Notes under the pieces: generated by a model
Database searches by the model: none
Told to the model about the DNA's origin: nothing
The model's input: the letters and a program-made list of their open reading frames with translations, nothing else
Part shown: one piece after another, positions 1 through 8,977 of the stretch
How positions within the stretch are numbered: the stretch's first letter is position 1
Layout: each line of letters begins with the position of its first letter
Made by a program: the position numbers and the translations under genes
NCBI GenBank assembly: GCA_003447235.1
Contig: DLZV01000030.1
Location: 1 to 31,235, forward strand
DNA: 31,235 nt
Source of the DNA: Prevotella sp.
GTDB taxonomy: Bacteria; Bacteroidota; Bacteroidia; Bacteroidales; Bacteroidaceae
Direction: 5' to 3'

Positions 1-2
1 AC

Positions 3-36
3 GAAGTTAACTTCATCGGCCTATGAACTTAACTTC
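3..36. repeat. Two tandem palindromic sites at the window edge
   Basis: GAAGTTAACTTC at 3-14 is a perfect 12-bp palindrome, and GAACTTAACTTC at 25-36 is a near copy 22 bp (about two helical turns) away. The arrangement resembles a pair of operator sites for a dimeric regulator, but the gene to the left is outside the window, so its target is unknown. Nothing else is recognised in positions 1-145 apart from a short uncharacteristic reading frame that runs into the 3' end of the minus-strand ATPase gene. Confidence 0.4.
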
Positions 37-145
37 ATAAAAAGGGGTGAAAAAATGCGTGCTTGCCGCCACGGTAGACTCGGGGGGCAAGGTGGAGCAA
101 GGGTAGGGGCTTTAGGGGCGCATCCCAATATGATAAGCCTGCTAT

Positions 146-1351
146 TTATAGTCCTTCTGTCAGAAACTTGCGAAGATGTATGTGCGTGATGCCGTCATCA
201 TCATTCTTGGTGAGCAGAGGGGTCATGGAGATAACGTACTTCGGATAGTTGTCCTTGATGGCATGAAGATTGCCAAACTCTCGCTCTCTCGTTGCCTTGT
301 CGTAGATGATATAGGACGCTTGTACATAGATGCGTTCACCTCCCGGCTTGGTACATACAAAGTCGATTTCTCCAGCTTGCAATTGTCCCACATATACTTG
401 ATAGCCCAAACGTATGAGATGCTGATAGATGATATTCTCTATCACTTTCTCAATGTCTCCTTCGCGCGTTCCTCCAGCAATGGCATTTCGAATGCCGTTG
501 TCTTCGAAGTAAAACTTGTCGTTGGTTTCAAAGATTCGTTTGCCGTGGATGTCATAGCGGTTCACCTTGTGCAGGATGTAGGCTTCGCAAAGGAAGGAAA
601 TGTAGTTGATGATGGCCGTGGAGGTTATTGATTCACCTTGCGATTTCATGTATTTGGCGATACTGTTGGCAGAGATGAGCTTGCCTGTATTATCTGCAAG
701 AAAACGCACCAGATTCTCTAAGAATGGTACGTTTCTTATCTGGTTGCGCATGATGACATCCTTGAGCAAGACGGTGTGGTAGATATCTATCTGATACTCA
801 CGGGCGTCGTCTTCTTCCAAACCTATTTTGGCTAAGCCAGGCAGGCCACCATACTGAATGTACAGAGCAAGCGCTTCGTCATTATCCACTAGATGATGGA
901 ATTGCACAAACTCGTTGTAGCTTAGCGACTGGATATAGATTTCCTTATATCTCCCGCCTATGATGGTGCTTAGTTCGTTGCTCAGCATACGAGCATTGCT
1001 ACCTGTGATGATAATATCTGTGTTGGGTTCTGTACGATAGCTTCGGATGGAGCGTTCGAATTCCTTGATGTCTTGTATCTCATCAATAAGGATATAATTA
1101 TGTTTGTCGGAATGAAAATGCTGTCCGATATACTCGTTGAGATCTTGGTAGGTCTGAATGTGGTCAAACTCTCTTTTCTCCTTATCTATATAGATGATAT
1201 TGTTGCTGCTATCTGATATTTTACGGTCACGAATTATCTTCATCATGCAGCTTTTGCCCACACGACGTTGGCCTACTAAGACGATGATGGTCTCCTTGCC
1301 AAGAAACCTTTCTATTTTGTCGATATATGATTGACGAATAATAATTGCCAT
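146..1351 (-). CDS. AAA-family ATPase with C-terminal DUF4143 domain
   Basis: Predicted 401-residue ATP-binding protein of the AAA_14/DUF4143 group. The N-terminal ATPase shows a Walker A loop (VGQRRVGKSC) near residue 30 and a Walker B (YILIDEIQDI) near residue 90; a sensor-like ITGSNA follows near residue 120. The C-terminal half has the DUF4143 character, with a nuclease-like EIDFVC near residue 340. The start is placed at the ATG at 1351; an upstream TTG lies inside the -7 element and is not a plausible start. Proteins of this family are common, often horizontally acquired single genes in Bacteroidetes; their cellular role is not established, and a DNA-related or toxin-antitoxin-like role is only inferred. 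It sits alone, with its own promoter and three operator-like dyads upstream. Confidence 0.85.
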   Translation of the reverse strand: MAIIIRQSYIDKIERFLGKETIIVLVGQRRVGKSCMMKIIRDRKISDSSNNIIYIDKEKREFDHIQTYQDLNEYIGQHFHSDKHNYILIDEIQDIKEFERSIRSYRTEPNTDIIITGSNARMLSNELSTIIGGRYKEIYIQSLSYNEFVQFHHLVDNDEALALYIQYGGLPGLAKIGLEEDDAREYQIDIYHTVLLKDVIMRNQIRNVPFLENLVRFLADNTGKLISANSIAKYMKSQGESITSTAIINYISFLCEAYILHKVNRYDIHGKRIFETNDKFYFEDNGIRNAIAGGTREGDIEKVIENIIYQHLIRLGYQVYVGQLQAGEIDFVCTKPGGERIYVQASYIIYDKATREREFGNLHAIKDNYPKYVISMTPLLTKNDDDGITHIHLRKFLTEGL

Positions 1352-1358
1352 GATTTTG

Positions 1359-1456
1359 TCTTTTATAGAAGAAACTTTTTGCAAATATACGACTTTTATC
1401 TTTTATAGAAGATAAAATGTGGGACAATTTTGCTTTTGTCTTCTATAAAAGATAAA
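1359..1456 (-). promoter_or_regulatory. Promoter and three-dyad operator of the DUF4143 ATPase
   Basis: Read on the minus strand there is a Bacteroidetes -7 element TATATTTG at 1389-1382, 30 nt before the ATG. Three copies of a dyad of the form TCTTTTATAGAAGATA surround it: 1359-1373 (in the leader), 1398-1414 (just upstream of the -7 element) and 1438-1456 (opposite orientation). Spacing is about 40 bp, close to four helical turns. The layout suggests cooperative repression, perhaps by the gene's own product, but the binding factor is not known. Confidence 0.6.
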
Positions 1457-1463
1457 AATCTTC

Positions 1464-1702
1464 CTCGATTTGCAATAAGATAAGCTGCACTCGGCAATAA
1501 AAAAGAATGTGATTCTTTTTGTATTGCCCTCGATTTGCATTATCTTTTGATAAGATAAAGCTGCACTCGGCAATAAAAAAGAATGTGATTCTTTTTGTAT
1601 TGCTCTCGATTTGCATTATCTTTTGATAAGATAAGCTGCACTCGGCAATAAAAAAGAATGTGATTCTTTTTGTATTGCTCTCGATTTGCATTATCTTTGT
1701 AC
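1464..1702. repeat. 75-bp tandem repeat array with two hairpins per unit
   Basis: Units begin with CTCGATTTGC at 1464, 1529, 1605 and 1680, giving spacings of 65, 76 and 75 bp. The last copy is truncated and becomes the promoter of the following gene. Each full unit contains a TTATCTT-TTGAT-AAGATAA hairpin and a longer one, GCAATAAAAAAGAAT paired with ATTCTTTTTGTATTGC around a GTG loop. The first unit lacks the first arm of the small hairpin, which explains its shorter length. Copies are almost identical, so the array is recent or is kept uniform. The array also reads as open frames on the minus strand, but those frames only translate the repeat and are not genes. Confidence 0.9.
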
Positions 1703-1703
1703 C
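1666..1703 (+). promoter_or_regulatory. Promoter of EFR1-type gene, apparently leaderless
   Basis: TTTTTG ending at 1672 and TATCTTTG at 1692-1699 are 19 nt apart, the expected spacing for the Bacteroidetes primary sigma factor. Only four bases (TACC) separate the -7 element from the ATG at 1704, so the transcript would start at or within a few bases of the start codon. The -33 segment belongs to the third repeat unit, and the -7 element arises where the fourth unit diverges (TATCTTTG instead of TATCTTTTG). Confidence 0.65.
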
Positions 1704-2501
1704 ATGATATTCTATTTCTCAGGCACAGGAAACACGCTATGGGCAGCACAGACGCTTGCCGAGCGGTTGGGAGATCGGCTTGTCAATATGGCCGACGCGA
1801 TAGGGGGAGAGGGACGTTATACCCTCGGAGAACATGAGGCCGTCGGCTTCGTCTTTCCCGTTCATGGCTGGCGTACGCCCCGCCTTGTCCGGCAGTTTAT
1901 CGACCAGCTCTCGATAGATGCTGGTGGAAAGTCCCACTACGCCTACCTCATCCTCACGGCAGGCGACTCCATCGGTCGCACCGTGGAGCGTCTGCTGCCC
2001 CATCTGCGCGCCAAAGGTATTGATCCTCAGTTCTTTGCCTCGATCATCATGCCCGAGTCCTATGTCGGACTGCCCTTCATGGATGTCGATACGCCCGCCA
2101 AGGAGCAGAAGAAGAAGGACGAAGCCGCCCGCCAGCTCGACGCCCTCGTTGAGACCATTGCCCGATGGGACTGCAGACGGCGTGACGACTCTTTTCGCTC
2201 GCTCACACGCGGTCCGATCCCAGGGTTCTTCTCCGGTCCCGTGGGGAGCTTCTTTGAGCGTTTCCTCATCACCGACAAGCCCTTTCATGTCGTTGCCGAT
2301 CGCTGCATCAAGTGCGGACGTTGCGCCAGCGTCTGTCCCGTAGGCGATATCGAGGGCGGCAAGGGCCGTCAGCCCCAGTGGCTTCACCACGACGACTGCC
2401 TCACCTGCTTCTCCTGCTACCACCATTGTCCCACCCACGCCATCGAGTTTGGCGGACGGACGAAGCACAAAGGACAGTATTTCTATACGCGCAGGAAGTA
2501 G
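1704..2501 (+). CDS. EFR1-type flavodoxin/ferredoxin fusion protein
   Basis: A 265-residue cytoplasmic redox protein. The N-terminal flavodoxin-like domain begins with the FMN-phosphate loop FSGTGNT near residue 5. The C-terminus has two 4Fe-4S motifs: CIKCGRCASVCP near residue 200 and CLTCFSCYHHCP near residue 230, each CxxCxxCxxxCP. This domain order is that of the EFR1 family of flavodoxin-ferredoxin proteins, presumed to move electrons between partners; the partner is unknown. The start at 1704 is chosen because the upstream TTG codon at 1686 lies within the repeat and promoter. It is a single-gene unit with no obvious redox neighbour. Confidence 0.85.
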   Translation: MIFYFSGTGNTLWAAQTLAERLGDRLVNMADAIGGEGRYTLGEHEAVGFVFPVHGWRTPRLVRQFIDQLSIDAGGKSHYAYLILTAGDSIGRTVERLLPHLRAKGIDPQFFASIIMPESYVGLPFMDVDTPAKEQKKKDEAARQLDALVETIARWDCRRRDDSFRSLTRGPIPGFFSGPVGSFFERFLITDKPFHVVADRCIKCGRCASVCPVGDIEGGKGRQPQWLHHDDCLTCFSCYHHCPTHAIEFGGRTKHKGQYFYTRRK

Positions 2502-2598
2502 GGCGGGGGAGGTTTTGTCCTCTCGCCTTCGGGATGGTCTCGGGACGCCTTCGGGAGAAGACCTATCGCTCCCTCTGCTGGATGTACTGATATGAATC

Positions 2599-4224
2599 CT
2601 AACTTTTCAAGCCCACAGGAGGAATAGGCGTTGTCGAATCGTTGGTCTGAATCCTGTATTCCCAATCCTCGATGGTTCTGGTTGTGGTACTGAAGTTGAT
2701 ACCTATTTTAACGAGCTTTCTGCCATCAGCCTCAAAAGGAACCATATAGCCTTTGTCGTCTATTTGGGCTAAGGCTTCCTGGGCGGACTTGTTGATTTTT
2801 ATCTCGAAGACGAAGACGGTGCTGGGAGAGAACATCACGGCATCGGCTCTTCCCCTACAACTCTTTACCTGTGTGAGAACAGCTATGTTCATCATCGAAA
2901 GCATGATGTAGAAAACGGTCTCATAATAATACTCGTTTTTCTGCATATCTGCCAGTACATCCTTTCCGCCTTCTGGATAAGGTATAGAGGCAAAGTAGGA
3001 CCTCATCAGCGTCATCGCCTTGTCGATATCTCCATACACCAACGCCTGATAGAATTTTGCCGCAAAGCCAAGCGAAGTGCCATCGCTCAGATTCGTGTAA
3101 AGCGGCAGCAGGTTCTCCATCAATCCTCCCTTTACTTCCTTGTTTGGAATACCCAGATAGTATCCATTGGTCAAAGGATCATATCTTTTGATAGTAAGAT
3201 AACCGCTCTGATAAAGCAGCGGGAGGGCATCCGTCATTCTTTCCGTAGGACGGTCGAATGAGGACGGAAAGGCGAAAACCTCATCCAGATTCATAACGTC
3301 TGTGTTGAATCTTTGCATCTGATGAATCAGATAAGTAGGAGTGGCTGTGGCAAACCAGTAGCTGCTGATGTAGCCGGCGGCAAAGCAACGCATCAAACTG
3401 AAGGGATTGAAGATATCCGGACAGTTGCGGCTGAAATGATAGCCATCATAGTTTTCGGTCAACTCTTGCTCCATTCTTTCAAAAGTCAATCCGTTGGTTG
3501 CTGCCAACTGCTCAATGTCCTGTTTCAGAGTCGTGGTGAGTTCTTCCTTGGTAATGCCGCAGATGGCAGCGAACTCTGGGTCCATGCTGATATTGGCCAG
3601 ATTGTTGATGGTACTGAAGATGCTGAGCTGTGAGAATTTCGTGATTCCCGTGATGAAGGCGAACCTGATGTGGGCGTCATTGGCCTTGATTGGGGCATAA
3701 AACTCCTGCATGACGGTCCTGATCGCTGCGAGTTTGTCCTCGTCGTGGAGCACATCAAGAAGCGGAGCGTCATATTCGTCTATTATAATGACAACAGGTT
3801 TGCCTGTGTGCTCTTTTGTCGAGACAATCAGGCTCTTGAGTCTGTCTCCGGGAGTTTTGCTTTCTGGACTCTTTCCCCAAATGCTTTCATATTGGGAAAG
3901 CAAGACGTTGAATTTAGATTGTAAATCTTTGAGATCGCAATTCTTGAATGTTGACATGTCGAAGTGAAGGACTGGGTATTCCGTCCACTCCTTTTCCAAG
4001 CCCTCGATGGCAAGCCCCTTGAACAGATCTTTCTCACCTGCAAAATAGGAATGAAGCGTACTGCTGAGAAGGGATTTTCCGAAGCGACGGGGACGGCTGA
4101 GAAATACATATTTGTACTTCTTGGTCATCCGATAGACGAGTGCTGTTTTGTCTACGTAAACGCATTGTCTTGCGATGAGGTCGCTGAAAGTCTGTATTCC
4201 CACAGGATAAATTCTTTCCACCAT
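2599..4224 (-). CDS. AAA-ATPase-like protein with C-terminal PD-(D/E)XK (DUF1703) domain
   Basis: A 541-residue protein of the AAA-like/DUF1703 family, abundant in Bacteroidetes. The N-terminus starts with the family signature VERIYPVGIQTFSDLI, followed by Walker A (SRPRRFGKSLL) near residue 45 and Walker B (VVIIIDEYDAPL) near residue 145. The C-terminal part carries a PD-(D/E)XK-like core: GRADAVMF followed by VFVFEIKINKSAQEAL near residue 480, with the acidic residue and ExK spaced as in this nuclease fold. The length is typical and the frame is intact. The biological role of the family is unknown; a DNA-acting role is inferred from the fold. The gene stands alone, with a -7 element upstream. 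Confidence 0.85.
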   Translation of the reverse strand: MVERIYPVGIQTFSDLIARQCVYVDKTALVYRMTKKYKYVFLSRPRRFGKSLLSSTLHSYFAGEKDLFKGLAIEGLEKEWTEYPVLHFDMSTFKNCDLKDLQSKFNVLLSQYESIWGKSPESKTPGDRLKSLIVSTKEHTGKPVVIIIDEYDAPLLDVLHDEDKLAAIRTVMQEFYAPIKANDAHIRFAFITGITKFSQLSIFSTINNLANISMDPEFAAICGITKEELTTTLKQDIEQLAATNGLTFERMEQELTENYDGYHFSRNCPDIFNPFSLMRCFAAGYISSYWFATATPTYLIHQMQRFNTDVMNLDEVFAFPSSFDRPTERMTDALPLLYQSGYLTIKRYDPLTNGYYLGIPNKEVKGGLMENLLPLYTNLSDGTSLGFAAKFYQALVYGDIDKAMTLMRSYFASIPYPEGGKDVLADMQKNEYYYETVFYIMLSMMNIAVLTQVKSCRGRADAVMFSPSTVFVFEIKINKSAQEALAQIDDKGYMVPFEADGRKLVKIGINFSTTTRTIEDWEYRIQTNDSTTPIPPVGLKS

Positions 4225-4249
4225 GGTCTTTGCTTTTTTTTCTTTGTGG

Positions 4250-4257
4250 CAAAGTTA
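4250..4257 (-). promoter_or_regulatory. -7 element of the DUF1703 ATPase gene
   Basis: On the minus strand this reads TAACTTTG, a match to TAnnTTTG, 25 nt before the ATG at 4224. No clear -33 TTTG is seen at the expected distance. Confidence 0.55.
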
Positions 4258-4368
4258 CGAAAAGTTTTTGAGTATAGAGCGAATAAAAAGAAAAAGGTTT
4301 TTACGAGAAATAGGGTGACAAGGTCGTTCGTGTGGTTTCAATACAACTTTTGGCGTATAAGAAAACCT

Positions 4369-4534
4369 GTCGGATACTAATAAAAACAGTCGGATACTAC
4401 TAAGAAACCCCAACCAGCCTGAGGCTGATTGGGGTTGATATGATAGTCTTCTGTCTATTCGGTTGGGCTTTCGGCTATATGACTTGTCTTTCAGACTACT
4501 CCATAGGTCCATGAGCCTTTCTGACTACTCCATA
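4369..4534. repeat. Two short direct-repeat pairs in intergenic DNA
   Basis: GTCGGATACTA occurs at 4369-4379 and 4389-4399 (20-bp period), and GACTACTCCATA at 4494-4505 and 4523-4534 (29-bp period). They flank the hairpin at 4406-4436 in the roughly 320-nt gap between the DUF1703 ATPase promoter and the pseudouridine synthase gene. No gene is seen in this gap. Confidence 0.45.
4406..4436 (-). terminator. Likely terminator of the TetR-fabG-rlu operon
   Basis: AACCCCAA pairs with TTGGGGTT, with a further AGCC/GGCT inner stem and a TGA loop. Read on the minus strand the stem is followed by TTTCTTAG, a weak U-rich tail. It lies about 110 nt beyond the stop codon of the pseudouridine synthase gene. 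Confidence 0.55.
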
Positions 4535-4548
4535 AGTCTTTTGACAAC

Positions 4549-5235
4549 CTATTCTTCCGTCGTTCTGCTGTCGGCCAGCACCCGCCATAGCTTTTCGTCG
4601 GGCAGGGGCGAGACGACATCGATCGGCTGTTTGCTCACAGGATGGACAAAGGCCACGCGGTGGCTTAGCAGGCTGATGCCTCCATCGGGATTGGATCGCG
4701 GCGCGCCATACTTCAAGTCGCCCTTGATGGGGCAGCCGATATGAGCCAGCTGCGTGCGAATCTGATGGTGGCGTCCCGTGAGCAGGTGGATTTCGAGCAG
4801 CACGTAGCGGTCGCTACGCCCGATGACCTTGTAGCGCAGCATAGCCTTCTTGCTGCCCGCCACCTCGTGGTCGTAGGCATAGGTCTTGTTCTGTCGCTCG
4901 TTGCGCACCAGCCAGTTGGTCAGCAGTCCCTCCGCTTCGGCAGGCTCATGCTGGACGATGGCCCAGTAGGTCTTGTGGACCTCACCCTTGCGAAACAAAT
5001 CGTTGAGGCGGCTCAGCGCCTTCGAGGTCTTGGCAAAGACGACCAGTCCGGCCACGGGGCGGTCCAGGCGGTGGACCACACCGAGAAAGACGTTGCCCGG
5101 CTTCTGATACTTCTCCTTCAACCATTCCTTGACGGTATAGGAGAGCGGAAGGTCGCCCGTCTTGTCGCCCTGTACGATTTCGCCCACCTCCTTATAGACG
5201 ACGATGACGTGGTTGTCCTCGTAGAGTGGCTGCAT
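4549..5235 (-). CDS. RluA-family RNA pseudouridine synthase
   Basis: A 228-residue enzyme that would isomerise specific uridines in RNA to pseudouridine. It has the family's catalytic motif HRLDRPVAG near residue 57, whose aspartate is the nucleophile. It also has the later conserved block LLTGRHHQIRTQLAHIGCPIKGD spread over residues 170-195. There is no N-terminal S4 domain, so it is the short RluA/TruC-like form; the exact rRNA or tRNA target cannot be told from sequence. It is the last gene of a minus-strand operon, starting 6 nt after the fabG stop codon. Such coupling with fabG and a TetR regulator suggests co-transcription rather than a shared pathway. Confidence 0.9.
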   Translation of the reverse strand: MQPLYEDNHVIVVYKEVGEIVQGDKTGDLPLSYTVKEWLKEKYQKPGNVFLGVVHRLDRPVAGLVVFAKTSKALSRLNDLFRKGEVHKTYWAIVQHEPAEAEGLLTNWLVRNERQNKTYAYDHEVAGSKKAMLRYKVIGRSDRYVLLEIHLLTGRHHQIRTQLAHIGCPIKGDLKYGAPRSNPDGGISLLSHRVAFVHPVSKQPIDVVSPLPDEKLWRVLADSRTTEE

Positions 5236-5241
5236 CGTGCC

Positions 5242-6000
5242 TTACATGTTCATGCCGCCATCGACCTGGATGACCTGGCCGCTGACATAGCTTGAGAGGT
5301 CGGAGGCGAGGAAGAGGCAGACGTTGGCGATATCCTCGGTCTGTCCGCCACGGCGAAGAGGAATCTTGGCCATCCAGCCCTTGCGGATCTCCTCGGAGAG
5401 CTGGGCCGTCATCGGAGTCTCGATGAAGCCCGGGGCGACACAGTTGGCGCGCACGCCCTTGGGGCCGAGCTCCTGGGCGATAGACTTGGCCAGACCGATC
5501 ATGCCCGCCTTGGAGGCCGAGTAGTTGCACTGGCCAGCGTTGCCGTGGACACCCACCACGCTCGACATGTTGATGATGGATCCGCCACGCTGGCGAAGCA
5601 TGATGGGAGCGCAAGCGTGGATGAAGTTGAAGGCCGACTTCAGGTTGACGTTGAGGACGGCATCCCATTGTGCCTCCGACATGCGGAGCATCAGGCCGTC
5701 CTTGGTGATTCCGGCATTGTTGACGAGGATGTCGATGCTGCCGAAGTCGGCGTGGATCTGCTTCACGACGGTCTCGGTCTCGGCAAAGTCGGCGGCATTG
5801 CCCGCATAGGCGCGGCAGGTGACGCCCAGGGCCTCGATCTCCTGGCGTGTGGCCTCAAGGCCGGCAGCCATGTCGTCGTTGAGGACAAGGTCGGTGAATG
5901 CGATGTTAGCGCCCTCGCTGGCGAACTTCATCGCCACGGCCTTGCCAATACCACGGGCTGCACCCGTAATCAATGCTGTTTTTCCTGTTAAAAGTCCCAT
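5242..6000 (-). CDS. fabG: 3-oxoacyl-ACP reductase FabG (SDR family)
   Basis: A 252-residue short-chain dehydrogenase. The NAD(P)-binding loop TGAARGIGKA lies near residue 12, NNAG near residue 95, and the catalytic Ser and YSASK (Tyr, Lys) around residues 145-165. The C-terminus SGQVIQVDGGMNM is typical of FabG, which reduces 3-oxoacyl-ACP with NADPH in fatty-acid elongation. The start ATG at 6000 follows the TetR gene stop by 21 nt, and the stop precedes the pseudouridine synthase start by 6 nt, so the three genes form one operon. Bacteroidales usually have several SDRs, so a close paralogue cannot be excluded, but the overall match is very good. Confidence 0.9.
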   Translation of the reverse strand: MGLLTGKTALITGAARGIGKAVAMKFASEGANIAFTDLVLNDDMAAGLEATRQEIEALGVTCRAYAGNAADFAETETVVKQIHADFGSIDILVNNAGITKDGLMLRMSEAQWDAVLNVNLKSAFNFIHACAPIMLRQRGGSIINMSSVVGVHGNAGQCNYSASKAGMIGLAKSIAQELGPKGVRANCVAPGFIETPMTAQLSEEIRKGWMAKIPLRRGGQTEDIANVCLFLASDLSSYVSGQVIQVDGGMNM

Positions 6001-6021
6001 AAATCTTTTATTTTGTTGTTG

Positions 6022-6624
6022 TTACTGTCCTTGTTTCAAAGTCGTCTTGCCCAATGCGCCATAGACCACCTTTGCCACCATCGGCCGCGAGGTCTCCTCG
6101 GTCAGCCCGTGGCCCAGCCGCCCGTAGATGAACGGCACCTCCAGGCCCTTGATGCAGTAGTGGGTGATGTCGGCGACCAGATAGACGTCGTCGATGTCAA
6201 ACTCGCCGTCGGCCTTGGCTTCGGAATAGACCTTGCGGAAGAGTTCGATCTCGTCCTCGTCGAAGTTCTTGCGCACCTGCTCCACCTTCCAGATGTTGCG
6301 GAAGAACTCCGCGCGCAGGTTGCCGTTGCGGATGACGGTCTCCTTGATCATGCTCAGATGGGTGTAGATGAGCTCGATGATCTTGTCCTGGGGACTGATC
6401 TTCTTGTTGGCCACTTCGTCCAGCTTGTCCGACAATCGCTCCAGCTCCGACTCGATGACGGCGGAATAGACGTCGTCCTTGCTTTTGAAATAGGTATATA
6501 GCGTGCGGCGACCCTTGCCCGAAGCTTTGGCAATGTCGTTCATCGTAGTGTTGGCTATGCCGTTCTTGGCAAACAACTGCCGCGCTACGTCAACTAGTTT
6601 TTGTCTCGTTTTCGATATGGACAT
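6022..6624 (-). CDS. TetR/AcrR-family transcriptional regulator
   Basis: A 200-residue protein with an N-terminal TetR helix-turn-helix: KLVDVARQLFAKNGIANTT, then MNDIAKASGKGRRTLYTYF with the characteristic TLYTYFKSKD. The remaining helical part is a ligand/dimer domain without a recognisable specificity. It is the first gene of the operon with fabG, so it may tune membrane-lipid synthesis and its own expression; this is inferred. The start is placed at the ATG at 6624; the TTG six bases upstream lies inside the -7 promoter element. A start so close to the promoter implies a very short or absent leader. Confidence 0.88.
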   Translation of the reverse strand: MSISKTRQKLVDVARQLFAKNGIANTTMNDIAKASGKGRRTLYTYFKSKDDVYSAVIESELERLSDKLDEVANKKISPQDKIIELIYTHLSMIKETVIRNGNLRAEFFRNIWKVEQVRKNFDEDEIELFRKVYSEAKADGEFDIDDVYLVADITHYCIKGLEVPFIYGRLGHGLTEETSRPMVAKVVYGALGKTTLKQGQ

Positions 6625-6627
6625 AAT

Positions 6628-6635
6628 CAAATATA
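6628..6635 (-). promoter_or_regulatory. -7 element of the TetR-fabG-rlu operon
   Basis: TATATTTG on the minus strand ends only 3 nt before the ATG at 6624, so transcription would begin at about the start codon. No convincing -33 TTTG was found. The remaining roughly 270 bases up to the glmS promoter show nothing recognisable beyond a weak GCCCG/CGGGC inverted repeat. Confidence 0.5.
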
Positions 6636-6885
6636 CCTAAATACTAAAATAACAGGTTGCACAAGAACCCTTTTCATGTGCAAAAGTACCAATATTATTT
6701 GACAGCACCAAAACTTTCCCCTACAAATTGCACACTTTAACACGCTGTGCATGATACGGGTAGGTCTTGGCCCGTTGGCTCCTTGCGGGCGAGGGAGGAT
6801 AGGCGCGTGGGGCAAGAATTCTCCTCGTCGTGGTGGTCCATGACGTCGCGAGGGAGAAATCCTTTGTGATATTTACCGCCTTAAA

Positions 6886-6917
6886 TTTGCCGTTTTGAAG
6901 AAATAATTGTATTTTTG
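6886..6917 (+). promoter_or_regulatory. Promoter of the glmS-purF-carAB cluster
   Basis: TTTG at 6886-6889 and TATTTTTG (TAnnTTTG) at 6910-6917 are 20 nt apart, a full match to the Bacteroidetes promoter consensus. Transcription should begin near 6924, leaving a leader of about 145 nt before glmS. Confidence 0.65.
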
Positions 6918-6931
6918 CACAAACTTTGAAT

Positions 6932-7057
6932 ATGGCAGAGGAAACAAAAAATTATTGCGCTATGTTTCAGTCCTTTAGCTTCCGACGCGATCAGGACGCG
7001 TTCGGAGGAAGGTGGCGTGTTGGCCCTATTCAATCACTCATTAGAAAACACTTTTAA
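6932..7057 (+). CDS. Possible 41-residue leader ORF upstream of glmS
   Basis: An ATG just after the predicted transcription start opens 41 codons (beginning MAEETKNYCAMF, ending IRKHF) and stops 12 nt before the glmS ATG. It has no recognisable relatives and a Phe/Arg-rich composition. Its position makes it either a leader peptide or a chance frame across a structured 5' leader. No ribosome-binding site is evident, as is common in this phylum. Treat it as a hypothesis; the hairpin inside it is the firmer observation. Confidence 0.35.
   Translation: MAEETKNYCAMFQSFSFRRDQDAFGGRWRVGPIQSLIRKHF
6979..7008 (+). promoter_or_regulatory. Stable hairpin in the glmS leader
   Basis: CTTCCGACGCG (6979-6989) pairs with CGCGTTCGGAGG (6997-7008) around a 7-nt loop, with one bulged base and one wobble. 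This gives an 11-bp GC-rich stem about 60 nt before the glmS start codon. It does not resemble the glmS ribozyme of Firmicutes. It could act as an attenuator, a protein-binding site or a stabilising element. Confidence 0.5.
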
Positions 7058-7069
7058 GCTAAAAAAAAT

Positions 7070-8917
<1,848 letters not shown>

Positions 8918-8942
8918 CAAAAAAGCAATAATGTCTAAATAA

Positions 8943-8964
8943 GCCCGTCGCCGACGTGGCGGGC
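8943..8964 (+). other. Intercistronic hairpin between glmS and the purF-like gene
   Basis: GCCCG (8943-8947) pairs with CGGGC (8960-8964) with an inner CG/CG pair. There is no U-tract, so it is probably not a full terminator; it may set mRNA stability or partial read-through in the 60-nt gap. Confidence 0.45.
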
Positions 8965-8977
8965 GTGAACAAGATAT

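Noticed and set aside
54..189. A 44-codon plus-strand ORF at the left edge
   Set aside because: Overlaps the 3' end of the ATPase gene and has no supporting features.
1464..1702. CRISPR array
   Set aside because: Only three full units, no variable spacers between conserved repeats, and no cas genes.
1443..1749. Two minus-strand frames with repeated NxNRExYKKNHILFYCRV-like units
   Set aside because: They only translate the 75-bp DNA repeat, whose hairpins and promoter-like parts explain it better.
6924..7069. glmS ribozyme in the glmS leader
   Set aside because: The leader is short and lacks the recognisable ribozyme core; that class is known from Firmicutes.
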